Source of the DNA: Mesostigma viride
Lineage: Eukaryota; Streptophyta; Mesostigmatophyceae; Mesostigmatales; Mesostigmataceae
Assembly: GCA_009746045.1 (NCBI GenBank)
Contig: RPFO01001209.1
Location: 53,501-117,500 of the forward strand
Direction of reading: 5' to 3'
Length of the DNA stretch: 64,000 bases
Shown: positions 10,301-21,022 of the stretch, one piece after another
Position numbering within the stretch: the stretch's first letter is position 1
Layout: each line of letters opens with the position of its first letter
The notes under the pieces: model-generated
Databases searched by the model: none
Told to the model about the DNA's origin: nothing
Seen by the model: only the letters and a program-made list of their open reading frames with translations
Position numbers and translations under genes: made by a program

Positions 10301-12446
10301 TGCTGCATGAGGCCAACTCTCCATAGCCCTTTCTCATTGTGGTCTTGCTCTTGCTCTTGCCCTTGCCCTTGCACTAATTGCGCTTGCCAACTATCAGTCA
10401 TCCTTGTACCTTGTGCCATGCTTCTCCCAGCCATCCTTGACTGTCTCCCAACTACTGCACTTCCTCAGCTTAACTGTCAAACTAGGTCGTGCCTCATGCA
10501 TCCCATCTCTCATTGCCGTAAGGACCCGAAGTCTGGCTTGCATCTCAGCAATGGTTCGTATGTGTGCCTGTCTTTCTGGGTGAGTGGCAGTGGCCTTGGA
10601 GTAAGAGGCGTTGAGCATGTGCATGTGTGTGTGGTTCTCTTGGCAATTCAGAACCCTTGCACCCCTGGCATTGTGGATGTATGGCCATGCACACTGCTTA
10701 TGGCCATGCACACTGCCGTAATGTCGCCAAAATTCTGCCAACATGCATCATAGGAAAATCAGGAGTTGCTGGTAGGCCACAAGAAATGAGAAACCAAGTT
10801 GCACATACCTATCTGAAGGGCAGGTTTTGGGTTTCTTCATTGGCGCTGGCGGCAGCGTGCGTAGTAATTGGCTCATTTACCCGTGCCCTTCGCCAGCACG
10901 CACAGCCTGAACTGCATGAACGTTGGCGTCCATGATGACGCCCTCAGCTCATCAGTCATGGTGTCACCGTGGGTGATGAAGGCAGCTTGGGTGCTGGCAT
11001 GGAAGGCATCATGTGCACTAGGCCGCCATGTGGCCGCAGCACAGGTAGCAGACCTAGCCCAGCAATTGACTCTCTCCCTGCTCTCATGGCATCACACCCG
11101 CTCCACAAACCATGATGAATAGTTTTCATGTACAGGCATGTCCTACACATGCGTCAGGGTAGATGCTTAATTGTTGATGCGTAAGAGAAATGGCGTGCAT
11201 GTATGCAATGGGTTGGATGGACTCATCAAAGCACGCGCTGCCATCAACCGTTGATTAAAGGAGGCCACCCATAACTCTGGGGTTGCCATCAACATTCTTT
11301 CATTTCTTTGCCACTTAAGGGTCAGCCATGCCATGCAAGAAAACTGCCCATATTTTGTACCACGCACAACCATATATAACAAAGCAGCAGCTTTGTTATC
11401 CATAGCCTTGACTGCGTCGACATCAATGTTGTCATCGGCGGGCAATGGCCAGCCAGCCGGCAATAGCTTGCACGCAACCCAGCACGGCCTCTCCCTAACA
11501 TCCGTGTGAAGAATTGCTTCTTGATATCCCTAGTCTCTAAACTAGGCTGCACATCGCTCGTGTGAGGAAACAGCTCGCCATCAAACTGTCGCTCGCTGAA
11601 TGGCGCACTTCCCGTAAAATAGGAGTACGATGACACAAAGGGACTCGGAAGACGGGGAACTGGTACAACATTCATCCGCGAAAGGCCAGGGCTTCGTCAA
11701 GGAGTAAATTGGCACCTAGATATGAATATGAGAACGTACCGCTAGTCGATAACCATGACTCTCTTGCATTTGAGGTCGGTTTCGCACACCCCGCAGCAGA
11801 AATTCGTTGCGGCATGCACCTGCTGGCATGCAGGTTGTGCATGTCGGGAGGTTAATAACAACCCCGACGCCGTGGGCGGCGTCGTTAGTGCCAAGAAAGC
11901 CTGCATTAAACATGACGTTTGGGGCAAACGCGAATATATATGGATTATCGGTTTGCCAAGCCGGCTGACGCAGCCTTGAAATTGGTCGGAAATATGCGGT
12001 AGCTCGGGAAAAAAAATTTTCAGCGGTATTGACAAAAGTCGTTCGGTCAAAGTCTTTAGAATTAAAAAATGCGTTGTTTATGATCATAAACTCGATCTTA
12101 GGGCGCACTTCATCGGGAAATTTTTTTGCTGCAGTCAGGTGGGGTCGAGAGAAAATCTGCGACCAAACAGGCACCCACCTGTGAATGACGCAATATGCTG
12201 TTCGATTCCGCAAAGTTTCTGCCGAAAAAAAATACTGGTGGACCAAATAACTCCTTAGGAGGATGAGCGTAAAATTTCAGCCTTGATAATGCCATTTTAC
12301 GCGCTCAACGTCGCCTGCCAGACCGCCATGCCTGTCGCCCGGAATTCGGTCACCGTCGTGCACCCGCACACCAAAATTTGCATTTGGCGCCACTTTTCGG
12401 GTACCGCTTACGAGGTCGGACTTTGGCGCGGCTCGTACCGTTGTGC
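10301..12446 (-). pseudogene. Degenerate minus-strand coding tract of unknown family
   Basis: Several moderately long minus-strand frames follow one another: 11,716-12,246 (about 176 codons, with DEVRPKIEFMIINNAFFNSK and CTTCMPAGACRNEFLLRG), 11,322-11,675, 11,167-11,463, and 10,394-10,744. Alternating frames and the lack of clean splice sites suggest a decayed transposon-type gene or one with many introns. The Cys pair CTTC might be a zinc site. I do not recognise the family. The right edge is where the plus-strand LINE begins. Confidence 0.35.
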
Positions 12447-13023
12447 AGCGTCACCTGAACCCAAGCGCAGTCGCTCTGCCGAGCCGAGTTGGGTAGAGCT
12501 CGACTTTACCGCCGAAGCCAGCCAGCCCGGCTTCCTTGACGCGCTTACCGAGGAACACATCCTGGTCTGCGTGTTCTATGGAACGCACGCCTCACTTCTT
12601 GCTCTTTGCAAGCAGCTCTTCATCCAAGGTCGCCTCTTTGACCCTCGCCAGAGGCGTGCCTCCACTTTCGAGGTCCCCTTCCCCAGCCTCCACCGCTCCC
12701 ACCTCCAGCAATTCGCTCTCTTTTCCCTCCTTGGACGCTCCATCGGGGAGCTTTGGCCCCCCAAGCCCCTCACCACCACCTTAACTGAATCCTCCCTCCG
12801 CTCACTCCTTAAGGAGGCCCTCGAGCAGCACGTGGCCCCCATCGCGGCAGATGTGGCGGCCATATAGGAGGCACGCTGACTGCCGAGCTTCCCCTCCTCG
12901 ATCTCCACCGCCACCTCCACCATCTCCACCGCCACCTCCACCCTCCTCGCCTCCTCCACCGCCACCACTCTAGCTCCACCTCCGACGCCATCACCGCCCA
13001 GCTCCGTGACATCGACCAGCGTC
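12447..13023 (+). pseudogene. LINE ORF1, N-terminal part
   Basis: The plus frame reads SPEPKRSRSAEPSWVELDF, then EEHILVCVFYGTHASLLALC, then LLGRSIGELWPPKPLTTTLT, ending with EALEQHVAPIAADVAAI before a stop near 12,867. The Ser/Thr-rich stretch continues in another frame to the Kolobok insertion. The frame is broken and the start codon is missing because the LINE is 5'-truncated. By analogy with L1, ORF1 proteins bind the LINE RNA as coiled-coil trimers. Confidence 0.7.
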
Positions 13024-13544
13024 TTAAGGGGAGGTGTGCCACCAAAACCCCCCAAAACTGGAATACACTTGTTTCAATATGAATTCAATTGAATTATGCC
13101 CAGCCATGATTAGGGGCCCTAAATAACATGTTTAGTGAGTTATCCATGCATTCATTGAAGGTTCTACCCCCAACCACGCGCCGGTATCGCGCTAAAAATA
13201 GAAAAAGACGCTAATTAGGGCACAGTATGCCCCAGCCAATGCACACATCAATTCAGGCCAGCCATGATATTTTCCAAGCAGGTCGTGGGTGGCCAAAAAT
13301 TAGAGCCACTCACAAACCATATCTGACATGCTTTAGAATTTTTATGCTCTTGCAAGTACAAAAACGCTGTTTTTCACACATGCCAAAAATAATAAAATAC
13401 CAAACACATGTGAAACGGGCCAAACATGATATTTAAAATTCCATTAGTCATCGACACACACGCTCGCAAAATCTGGCTGCATTTGGACAAGCGGTGTGGA
13501 AGTTATGCTCTTTGGCAGCATATGCCACCTGGGCGTCCATTATA

Positions 13545-13760
13545 CTAGTCACTGTCACTATCACTGCCATCATCACAGTCTTCCCCGCAGCAAACTGGGC
13601 AGAACCAGTCCCCATCAGGTACGCTGGGCAGGAGAGGGACCGTGCAGCTCAGGTGGAGCCCCCCATCGCACCCGGGTGTGCTGCACAGCAAGAAAGGGTC
13701 ATCATCAGATGCATCGGTCTTATAGAGCAGCGCAAGCAAGGGATGTGTGCAGTGTCATCA
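13545..13760 (-). pseudogene. Kolobok C-terminal PHD finger
   Basis: The minus frame reads CSTPGCDGGLHLSC, then a short loop, then DGDWFCPVCC. This fits the C4-H-C3 zinc pattern of a PHD finger, which in known families reads histone H3 tails. An acidic tail (DDGSDSDSD) follows, and a linker rich in Gly and Asp precedes it. PHD fingers are known in some Kolobok and other DDE transposases and could bias insertion toward certain chromatin. It is out of frame with the upstream DDE part. Confidence 0.7.
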
Positions 13761-15378
13761 TCATCCTCATTGCTGCCCGCCCCCGCCCCCCCAGTAGCAG
13801 CCCCCACACCCCCATAGTGCACCCCCTTGCTGTAGGTGACCTGGCCCCTCTGGGCATCTACCTTGCCCTCATCCCAGCGATGGCCACGCTTCACATGCCA
13901 CGCCCGGGCTGCCTCAATCTCAGCCTTGTACTCTAGCGTCTTCTTGACCACCTGCTGGCGCTTTCTCTTCTTCTGCAGCTCACTGAGCTGGGCTAGGGCA
14001 GCGGGTGAGGCATCCACACCTAGCTTCTGCGCTACAGCCCCGGGCCACCAGTCCTCCCCCTCCGACGCCCGACAAATCCCCACAGCACAGCACGTGGGGT
14101 ACAAGCCAGCAGGAAACCCCGCCTTGCCATTAGGTGTGCTCATGACCTGCATGCTGTGGTGAAACTCATTGATGTTGGAGCTTGAGTTGTGGCAGAGGCC
14201 TGCGAGGATGTCGGGGGTGGTGTACCTATATCCCAGACCTCCTTCACTAGCCCCTGCACATCCACTGTGTCCTTGCCCCTTGTAGACGCACGCGGCAGCC
14301 AGTTGGTGCTGTCACCCCCCCACGGTGGCTCATTCTTCTGCAGCCTGTGCACGCAGCACCACTGCTCCTCCTTGATGCTACCATCTGGCTGCAGGTTGTG
14401 GTTAGGAAAAGCATATGGCACCTCGCGTGATTGCCGTGGTAGTGCTCGCGTGCGTTGGTCAGTGCCCCCCCCAGCCACTTTGCCCCCTTGTGCCAGTTTG
14501 CACGCACGCATGCCCTGAAGCCCCGCATCATGCAGTGGATGTGGCCCTTCTCACCCAGCACCCCCTTGTGCTTGGACAGCCACTTCTTCTTGGTGTTGGC
14601 TAGTGCAGCGTGCATGTTGCTAGCTAGGTGGTTGAGGTCATGGTCCTTGCCCGGGACGTGGCCCTCCCCCTTCAACACCGGATCCTCACGTGCCTGACAC
14701 AACCAGCTCGTGTCCCCATCCGAGACCACCTTCTCAACGTACAACAGCTGGGCCTCTGGCTTGCTAGCCCGCTCCACCCCCTCCTCCTCATGCACCACCT
14801 GCCCCGTGGACACACCCGCGTGCAAGGACTGCACATCACGCAGCATGGCCACCACCCCCGTCGCCTCCATTGACTTGCTGCTGCCCTCATGATTCTTGTA
14901 GCACACATGGGGAGTGGGAGCCAAGGGGTTGCCAACCTCATCCACCTTGCCCTCTACCGCGCTGCACGAGGCACACCACTTAGCACTGACAAGGTGAGCT
15001 ATGACGAGCTTGAGCACATCGTGCACGGCCAGCTGCTGCCCCAACAGCGAATGGAATCCCTTGTTTGGCCACGAGCCATCAATGCTTACGCGCGTGCCCT
15101 GCCTGCCCTCCTCGAATCCACAGGAAACCTGCCCTCCTTTTGCTCCCACTTCCTCACTTCCTCACGGTTGCGCATGATGATGTGGTGGAGGTGTTCATCA
15201 ATGGCCTCCTTGGCAGTTGCCACGTTGGCCTCCCACGCACGACTGCGCGTGGGGAAGGGCAGCCCTAGCATGGTAAACAGGCGCAGCAGCTCAGGGCGTG
15301 TGATAGAAAAGATAGTAGTGGCAAGAGCTAGGAGGGCACTGACCCCAGCACGCTCAGAGCCCAGTGGAGCAACCCCCC
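13649..15378 (-). pseudogene. Kolobok/Mutator-type DDE transposase core
   Basis: Reading leftward: MLGLPFPTRSRAWEANVATA, then VSIDGSWPNKGFHSLLGQQL (first Asp, DGSW), KWCASC (Cys pair), CYKNHEGSSKSMEATG, YVEKVVSDGDTS (second Asp in SDGD), DHDLNHLASNMHAAL, and further on NGKAGFPAGLYPTCCAVGIC. The order DGSW - CxxC - EGSS..ME - GDGD/SDGD - H matches the Mutator domain shared by Kolobok-type transposases. At least three frame changes are needed to read it through, so it is a decayed gene. Catalysis would be cut-and-paste at TTAA. Confidence 0.7.
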
Positions 15379-15380
15379 CC

Positions 15381-15988
15381 AGTTAGGTTAATATTGTGCG
15401 GAAACCTTTTTGCCACTTGGGCTACTCAGGTTCCGCACAATATTACCGGCGATAACCACTCGCCGGACACTCAAGTTCACACCGGTGTGAACTTGAGTGT
15501 CCGGCGAGTGGTTATCGCCGGTAATATTGTGCGGAACCTGAGTAGCCCAAGTGGCAAAAAGGTTTCCGCACAATATTAACCTAACTAAGACCTGGATCCT
15601 TGCGGGGCGCAGGTTCGAATCCACTCGGAAGCGGATTATTTGGGGAATAATTCGTTCCGATTTGGCACCCGGCTCTAATCATATTTGCACCAACGAGATG
15701 CTTATATTCGATCATATTCATGCATAGTTACGGGTGTTCCGAGCCTAGTGATTCGTCCTCGCCCCAAGAGGCTAGGTTTTAGTTAGGTTAATATTGTGCG
15801 GAAACCTTTTTGCCACTTGGGCTACTCAGGTTCCGCACAATATATTACCGGCGATAACCACTCGCCGGACACTCAAGTTCACACCGGTGTGAACTTGAGT
15901 GTCCGGCGAGTGGTTATCGCCGGTAATTTTGTGCGGAACCTGAGTAGCCCAAGTGGCAAAAAGGTTTCCGCACAATATTAACCTAACT
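15381..15988. mobile_element. Palindromic-end element A (LTR-like/TRIM-like), whole
   Basis: Two 206-208-bp copies of one sequence (15,381-15,586 and 15,781-15,988), each itself a near-perfect palindrome, flank a 194-bp spacer. Ends are AGTTAGG and CCTAACT. The target duplication is CCCCC within a C run in the Kolobok gene. Because the terminal repeat is palindromic, it is both a direct and an inverted repeat. The two copies differ by about three positions, so the insertion is young. Shared end bases and 5-bp duplications link it to the copia elements here. Confidence 0.85.
15587..15780 (+). other. Spacer of element A with tRNA-like B box
   Basis: The spacer starts AAGACCTGG and ends CTAGGTTTT. 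Its outer 23 bases pair imperfectly (GGGGCG with CGCCCC). GGTTCGAATCC at 15,612-15,622 equals the RNA polymerase III B-box consensus. GAGCCTAGTGA near the right end is a weaker A-box candidate, lying downstream of the B box, so the order is permuted. No complete tRNA cloverleaf can be drawn. Confidence 0.5.
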
Positions 15989-15993
15989 CCCCC

Positions 15994-16628
15994 CCCTCTT
16001 GTGTTGGGCACGGCATCTGCCAGGGCTCCTCATTCTCAGAAAGGCAGGCGGCATTGCTGCAATAAATGATAAGCTCAGGTGCTGCCTTGTGCTGGGGATC
16101 AGGCTTTTCTGCCACTTGAATGCTAAGCTCAGCACATGATGGGCAGCGCATTTGTGTGAAGGCAGAGGCCAGGCACTGCGTGTCCACAATCATGCGTGTA
16201 AAGGTGAAAGGCTGGCCCCTAGACTGAATAGGATCACAGGTGGTGGATGACGACTTCTTGAAATGCCCCCACTCGTCAAGCGAAACAGGCGAGAACGAGT
16301 ACCTAGATGCCGGAAAGCGGATGCGAGCATCGCCAGGCATACCTTCGTCAGGTGACTTAGGCGAGGTGGGCTCTGCCATGATGCCATCGTTAACTGCTGG
16401 TGCAGCGCCAGTTTCAATGCCGACCGTGTTCTGCTTGCGCTTTTTATTACCCTGCCCTTTTTTCTTCTGCTGTTTCTTTGGCCTGCCGACCCGCGGCCCA
16501 TTCTTGCAGCCGAGCGGCCTTCCACGCCCTCGTTTCGCAGTTAATTTTTGCGGCTCATCCTTGCCTACTGCCTCTGCCTGCCGACGCTTACATTGCGCAG
16601 CTTTTTGTCCAGAAACACCCCCCATCAC
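15994..16628 (-). pseudogene. Kolobok N-terminal segment with AT-hook-like motif
   Basis: A frame of about 216 codons contains KRGRGRPLGCKNGPRVGRPK, which holds RGRP and GRP cores typical of AT-hooks that grip A/T-rich minor grooves, followed by a Lys-rich run. Further on are CPSC and CSNAAC, perhaps a zinc ribbon. Just past its C-terminus lies the palindromic-end element at 15,381-15,988, which separates it from the DDE core. Confidence 0.55.
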
Positions 16629-16668
16629 GACAGCTAGAAGCCTGCGTTACAGAAACTCAGGCGAAAAT

Positions 16669-17052
16669 CTATCTGTCCGAAGTCTCGATAAAACCGGTGT
16701 AAATCCCCTTGGGGTCAGGAAACCGGTCTTTAACAATTGTCTCAAATTCACCAGGCAGGGGTTTTGCGAATTTCCCGTCCTTAAGCCAGCCAAAACGATC
16801 CGCAAAATTGCGATAGGCAGCATGACGGAGTTTAGCAGGTGCCGAATCACCCGGCTTTGGAGGTACGTGATTCTTGCCGCATGGAGGCAGCGCAATTAAT
16901 TTGTCCCGCTTCAACAAATCATCTAGGTTGACGCCGGAAAATTCAGAGTCCGTTTGCCATGCCCTAAGTCGCGCGAGACAAGCATTTTCTAGCCTGGCGT
17001 CAGCTCGGGTGTTCGCCATCGCTCGTGCATTGCACTCGTGCATCGCCGCCAC
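16669..17052 (-). pseudogene. Kolobok extreme N-terminal segment
   Basis: An open stretch of about 127 codons contains RADARLENACLARLRAWQTD and then NFADRFGWLKDGKFAKP. It lies about 70 bp inside the right terminal repeat and in the transcription direction of the transposase, so it is probably the N-terminal exon. I recognise no domain. Confidence 0.45.
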
Positions 17053-17125
17053 CCTCAGTTTTCACTCGTCGGACGGTACCGCGAAATTTTGGCGCCAAAA
17101 ATTCGGCGGGCGCACGTCCCCTTAA

Positions 17126-17808
17126 GGACAACGCCATCGCTATCGAGGTTCTGCAGAACACCGCAGGCCTCACCGCCCACGGTGAAGGACATTGCCGCCA
17201 AGCCAGCCCCGGCTCCATGGCCTGGCCGGCGATGCTCCTCCCATCACCACCTGGGCGGACATGCTTAAGCAACATACCACCTCCACCACCTCCGCCGTCG
17301 CAGCCCAGCTCCAGCGGCCTGCAGACGCTTGACCTCCGCGAGGAGGCCGAGCTCGCCAAGCGCAGCCTCAACGCCATCCTCAAGAACTTCGACCTAGCTG
17401 GTGGAAGGTGAGAATTCCGAGAAGCTTGCACGTGCGTTTGAGAGAGAAATCCTTGCACGCATGGGCCTCCTTGGTGAGATTAAGCTGACCGCCCACCGCC
17501 TCCCCCGCGCGCGGGGTAAGGCAGGGGCGCCTCCGCTTCTTCTCATCTTTGACAGCCCAGCGGACAAGGTTTCGTTTCTCAGACGCCGCAAGCGGCTCGA
17601 GAACACTCCCTTCACCGTGGACGACGACTTGACCCTGGCGCAGCAACAACGGCGACGGGAGCTATGGCCGACCTACCTCCAGCTCCGGCAGACCAAGGCG
17701 GGCCAGCCGGTGTACTGGAAGGGGGCGGCCATCTACGTCGGCCACAAGCCCAGGCACGCGACCCCCTCGACCACCGCGGCCCCAGCGACTCCGGCAGCCC
17801 CAGCCTAG
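17126..17808 (+). pseudogene. LINE ORF1, C-terminal RNA-binding part
   Basis: A coiled-coil-like stretch LDLREEAELAKRSLNAILKN is followed by EKLARAFEREILARMGLLGE, RLPRARGKAGAPPLLLIFDS, RRKRLENTPFTVDDDLT and AQQQRRRELWPTYLQLR, ending VYWKGAAIYVGHKPR. The order RRM-like fold, then a 'DDDLT..Q..RRELWP' C-terminal domain, matches the L1 ORF1p class. A frameshift lies near the coiled-coil to RRM junction. The 3' UTR begins directly after the stop, with no ORF2, so this copy lineage lacks the reverse transcriptase. Confidence 0.75.
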
Positions 17809-19574
17809 GGGAATACAGCAGCAGTAGTGTAGAATAGATAGACAGTGGCCGTGTACATGCCCGCCTACTACAGGCACTATACCAGCTGAGCCGGTAGCCT
17901 TTTTAGTCATGTACATGTGTGCCTATGATGAGCCACCCTCCAGATGATGCCTAGCTTTATTTAATTATGCCGTGCCCATGCAGGGGGTCACTCCCTGCTG
18001 AGAAGCCATGCCCTAGCTTTTGTATAGCTGTGCTGATCTTCCCCACCTATGACAGGCTCCCCTTAGCTGGGTGTTGCCTGAAACTCTGGGAGGTGCAGGT
18101 GCCCTAGTGCACCTAGAGCAAGTGTTGTTTACATTCCCACCCTTGCAGGAAGTAGCTTAGAATGTATGATAGGCCATATGCCCCTTCTCTGGGCTATTAA
18201 TTAGGAACATAACTCCGTTGGGAGTATATGTAGCACATAGCCCAGAGAAGGGGCATATGAGCCTATAATACATTCTAGGCGACTTCCTGCAAGGGTGGGA
18301 ATGTAAACAACACTTGCTCTAGGTGCACCAAGGCACCTGCACCCTCATGATGTATCGCGCTATGCCCAGTTAAGGGGGAGCGTGGCATGTGGGGGAAGAT
18401 CATCATGGCTATACAAGAGCTATGGCATGGCTTCTCAGCAGAGAGTGACTCCCTGCATGGGCACAGCATAACTAAATAAAGCTAGGCATCATCTGGAGTG
18501 TGGCACATCATAGGCACACATGTACATGGCTAAAGGAGACTCGTGAGTCAGCTGGTATAGAGCCTGTAGGAGGCTTACATGTACATGGCCACGGTCTATC
18601 TATTCTGCACTACTACTGCTGTATTCCCCTAAGCTGGGGCGTCTGGAGTCGTTGGGGCCGCGGGGGTCGCCTGCCAGGGCTTGTGGCCGACGTAGATGGC
18701 CGCCCCCTTCCAGTACACCGGCTGCCCCACCTTGGTCTGCCGGAGCTGGAGGTACGGGTCGGCCATAGCTCCCGTCGCCGTTGTTGCTGCGCCAGGGTCA
18801 AGTCGTCGTCAAGGGTGAAGAGAGTCTTCTCGAGCCGCTTGCGGCGTCGGAGAAAAGAAATCTTGTCCGCCGGGGTCTTAAAGGTGAGATTAAGGAGCAG
18901 GGGAGCCGGCCCCTGCCTTACCCCGCGCGCGGGGAAGGCGGTGGGCGGTCAGCTTAATCTCACCAAGGAGGCCCATGCGACTAAGAATTTCTAAGAATTT
19001 CTCTCTCAAACGCACGTGCAAGCTTCTCGGAACTCTCACATTCCTCCATGTCGAGGTTCTTGACAATGACGTTAAGGCTGCGCTTGGCAAGCTCGGCCTC
19101 CTCGCGGAGGTCGAGCGTCTGCTGCTGGAGCTGTGCTGCGACGGCGGAGGTGGTGGAGGTGGCATGTTGCTTAAGCATGTCCGCCCAAGTGGTGATGGGA
19201 GGAGCATCGCCGGCCAGGCCAGCCGGGGCTGGCTTGGCGGCAATGTCCTTCACCGCCTGGGCGGTGAGGCCTGCGGTGCTCTGCAGAACGTACCTCGATA
19301 GCGATGGCGTTGTCCTTAAGACGCTGGTCGATGTCGCGGAGCTGGGCGGTGATGGCGTCGGAGGTGGAGCTAGGTGGTGGCGGTGGAGGAGGCGAGGAGA
19401 GTGGAGGTGGCGGTGGAGATGGTGGAGAGGAGGGGGAGCTCGGCAGCCAACGTGCTGCCCATGGCCGCCACATCTGCAGCGATGGGGGCCACGTGCTGCT
19501 CGAGGGCCTCCTTGAGGAGTGAGCGGATGGAGGATTCGGTTAAGGTGGTGGTGAGGGGCTTTGGGGGCCAAAGC

Positions 19575-20274
19575 AGTTAAACTTTCTTAGCACACGCAAT
19601 GTGAAGGATATGGTTGCAATGCAGCAATGTGTGAATATGGTTGGAAACGGAGCTTTGTTAAAATCGGATAATGTTTACAGCGCTCACACACTTGAGGCTT
19701 GTACACGCGCTTGCCAAGTCAAGGCACAACACGTGAGGCGGGCTCGCAAGAGATGCCCATTTGGCACTGGCCTATTGTTTATATACTTGTGCACTGTGCT
19801 TGCTAGTCCTGAGCAGCCTAGGAGGCCTGCTCAGTAATAACACCCCCGGTACAGTATTCACTACCTGTACAGCGCCCAGTTCCTATACAGTAGGTCTGCC
19901 ATACAGGCACAGTGACCACAGAGTACAGTCACCACAGTGATTATTGCATCTGCACCTAGAAGTCCAGGGCTAAGCCTGCGGTACCAACAGACCACAGGTT
20001 AAGGTTCCTATTTCCTGCGTACGACGTATTAATCCAATACCGTCGTAGGTACAGCACCTAATTCCTGTCAGCCCAGGAATTACTGTCGACCCCATATGTC
20101 GTCGGCAAATATTCACGTCCGACTTAGAAGAACAGCCGGCTCGCGCTCGCGCGCGACCGGGAAGTCGGAACGCCATAACTTTCTTGATACTTGTCGGAAT
20201 GAACTCGTTCCGGTGCCGCTGGAATCGCAGAGATATGCCGAATCAGGATCACGCCAATGCGCTTGGCGTTAACT
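19575..20274 (-). repeat. 3' LTR, copia family I copy 1
   Basis: 700 bp, nearly identical to 26,908-27,606. It ends in the 7-bp inverted repeat AGTTAAC/GTTAACT (one base differs at its left end). The internal side is preceded, on the coding strand, by the polypurine tract AAGAAAAGAAAGGATTGG at 20,275-20,292. Confidence 0.92.
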
Positions 20275-20292
20275 CCAATCCTTTCTTTTCTT
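20275..20292 (-). promoter_or_regulatory. Polypurine tract, copia family I
   Basis: On the minus strand AAGAAAAGAAAGGATTGG abuts the 3' LTR, where plus-strand DNA priming occurs in LTR elements. The unrelated-family element at 41,641-49,463 has almost the same tract, which supports the assignment. Confidence 0.75.
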
Positions 20293-21022
20293 GAGCTGTA
20301 GCAGCTCACACAAGTCTACATACAAACACACACAATGGGTACTGGATATCCTCCCCAGACTACAAGTCACAACCCGCTGGGCATGACAGTCAGCTTGGAT
20401 TCCTTATTATATGTACATAGCACCCATACTGGCTCAGGAGCACAAACAAATTACAATGAGTCCCTATCCCTTCACGGGAGGCTCGTTGTGTTACCCATGT
20501 ACAAGAGGTTGGCCAACTGTGGCAGCCCATAGGTGTTCAGCTAAGAACTTGAGAAGTATGTACAACCTTCAGGACCTTAGGCGAAACCCCACAGATCACC
20601 CACAACAGCTCATCAGAAAACATTGCTGACCCCCAGACGGGAGTCGGCGCCGGTCTGCTGCCCCTTATCGAACCAGACACAACATCTACGCGAAGCACAT
20701 GCAAAACACAAGCTCCCATACTCGTTCCAACCGTGGAAAATCAGGGGACCTGTCGCCACCTCACCAGCATGGTGGATGGGTCAGCCAGTCCGTGAAACTC
20801 CGCCTTAAGACGGCACCAGGGAATCGAACCCCGCCCACAAACCACAGATCTGGGGAAACCTCAGACTGAGATGAAAACCCCAGATAGACATCTCTCCATC
20901 AGAGACAATGTCAGACATTCCCACACCAGAGACATGTCTCACCCCTCAAGGTGTGCTCAGGATTATGTACAATCAAGCTCCCAGCCTGATATCCAGAGAC
21001 TTAAGCACCCAGCTCTCAGCTT

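Larger units (their letters stand above)
13028..17121 (-). mobile_element. Kolobok-type DNA transposon with PHD finger
   Basis: The element is 4,094 bp, with ends GGGGAGGTGTGCC and GGCGCACGTCCCC (13-bp inverted repeats, three mismatches), flanked by TTAA at 13,024-13,027 and 17,122-17,125. The LINE copy at 19,310 shows the empty site CTTAAGG, confirming the TTAA duplication. Minus-strand coding includes an N-terminal region, an AT-hook-like segment, a Mutator/Kolobok-type DDE domain and a C-terminal PHD finger. Frames change several times, so it is not active as it stands. A palindromic-end element occupies 15,381-15,988. Confidence 0.82.

Noticed and set aside
15382-16011. Repeated 60-78 codon frames containing VRLILCGNLFATWATQV
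   Set aside because: They are the palindromic repeats read on both strands, so the same peptide appears from each arm.
13028-17121. piggyBac assignment for the 4.1 kb TTAA element
   Set aside because: The motif series DGSW, CxxC, EGSS-ME, SDGD fits the Mutator-domain Kolobok class better than piggyBac, and the ends start GGGG rather than CCC.
18196-18620. Treating the inverted 3' UTR pair around 18,195 as a foldback transposon
   Set aside because: The 8-bp duplication and the rest of the older LINE at 27,992-28,057 show that two separate LINE copies lie tail to tail.
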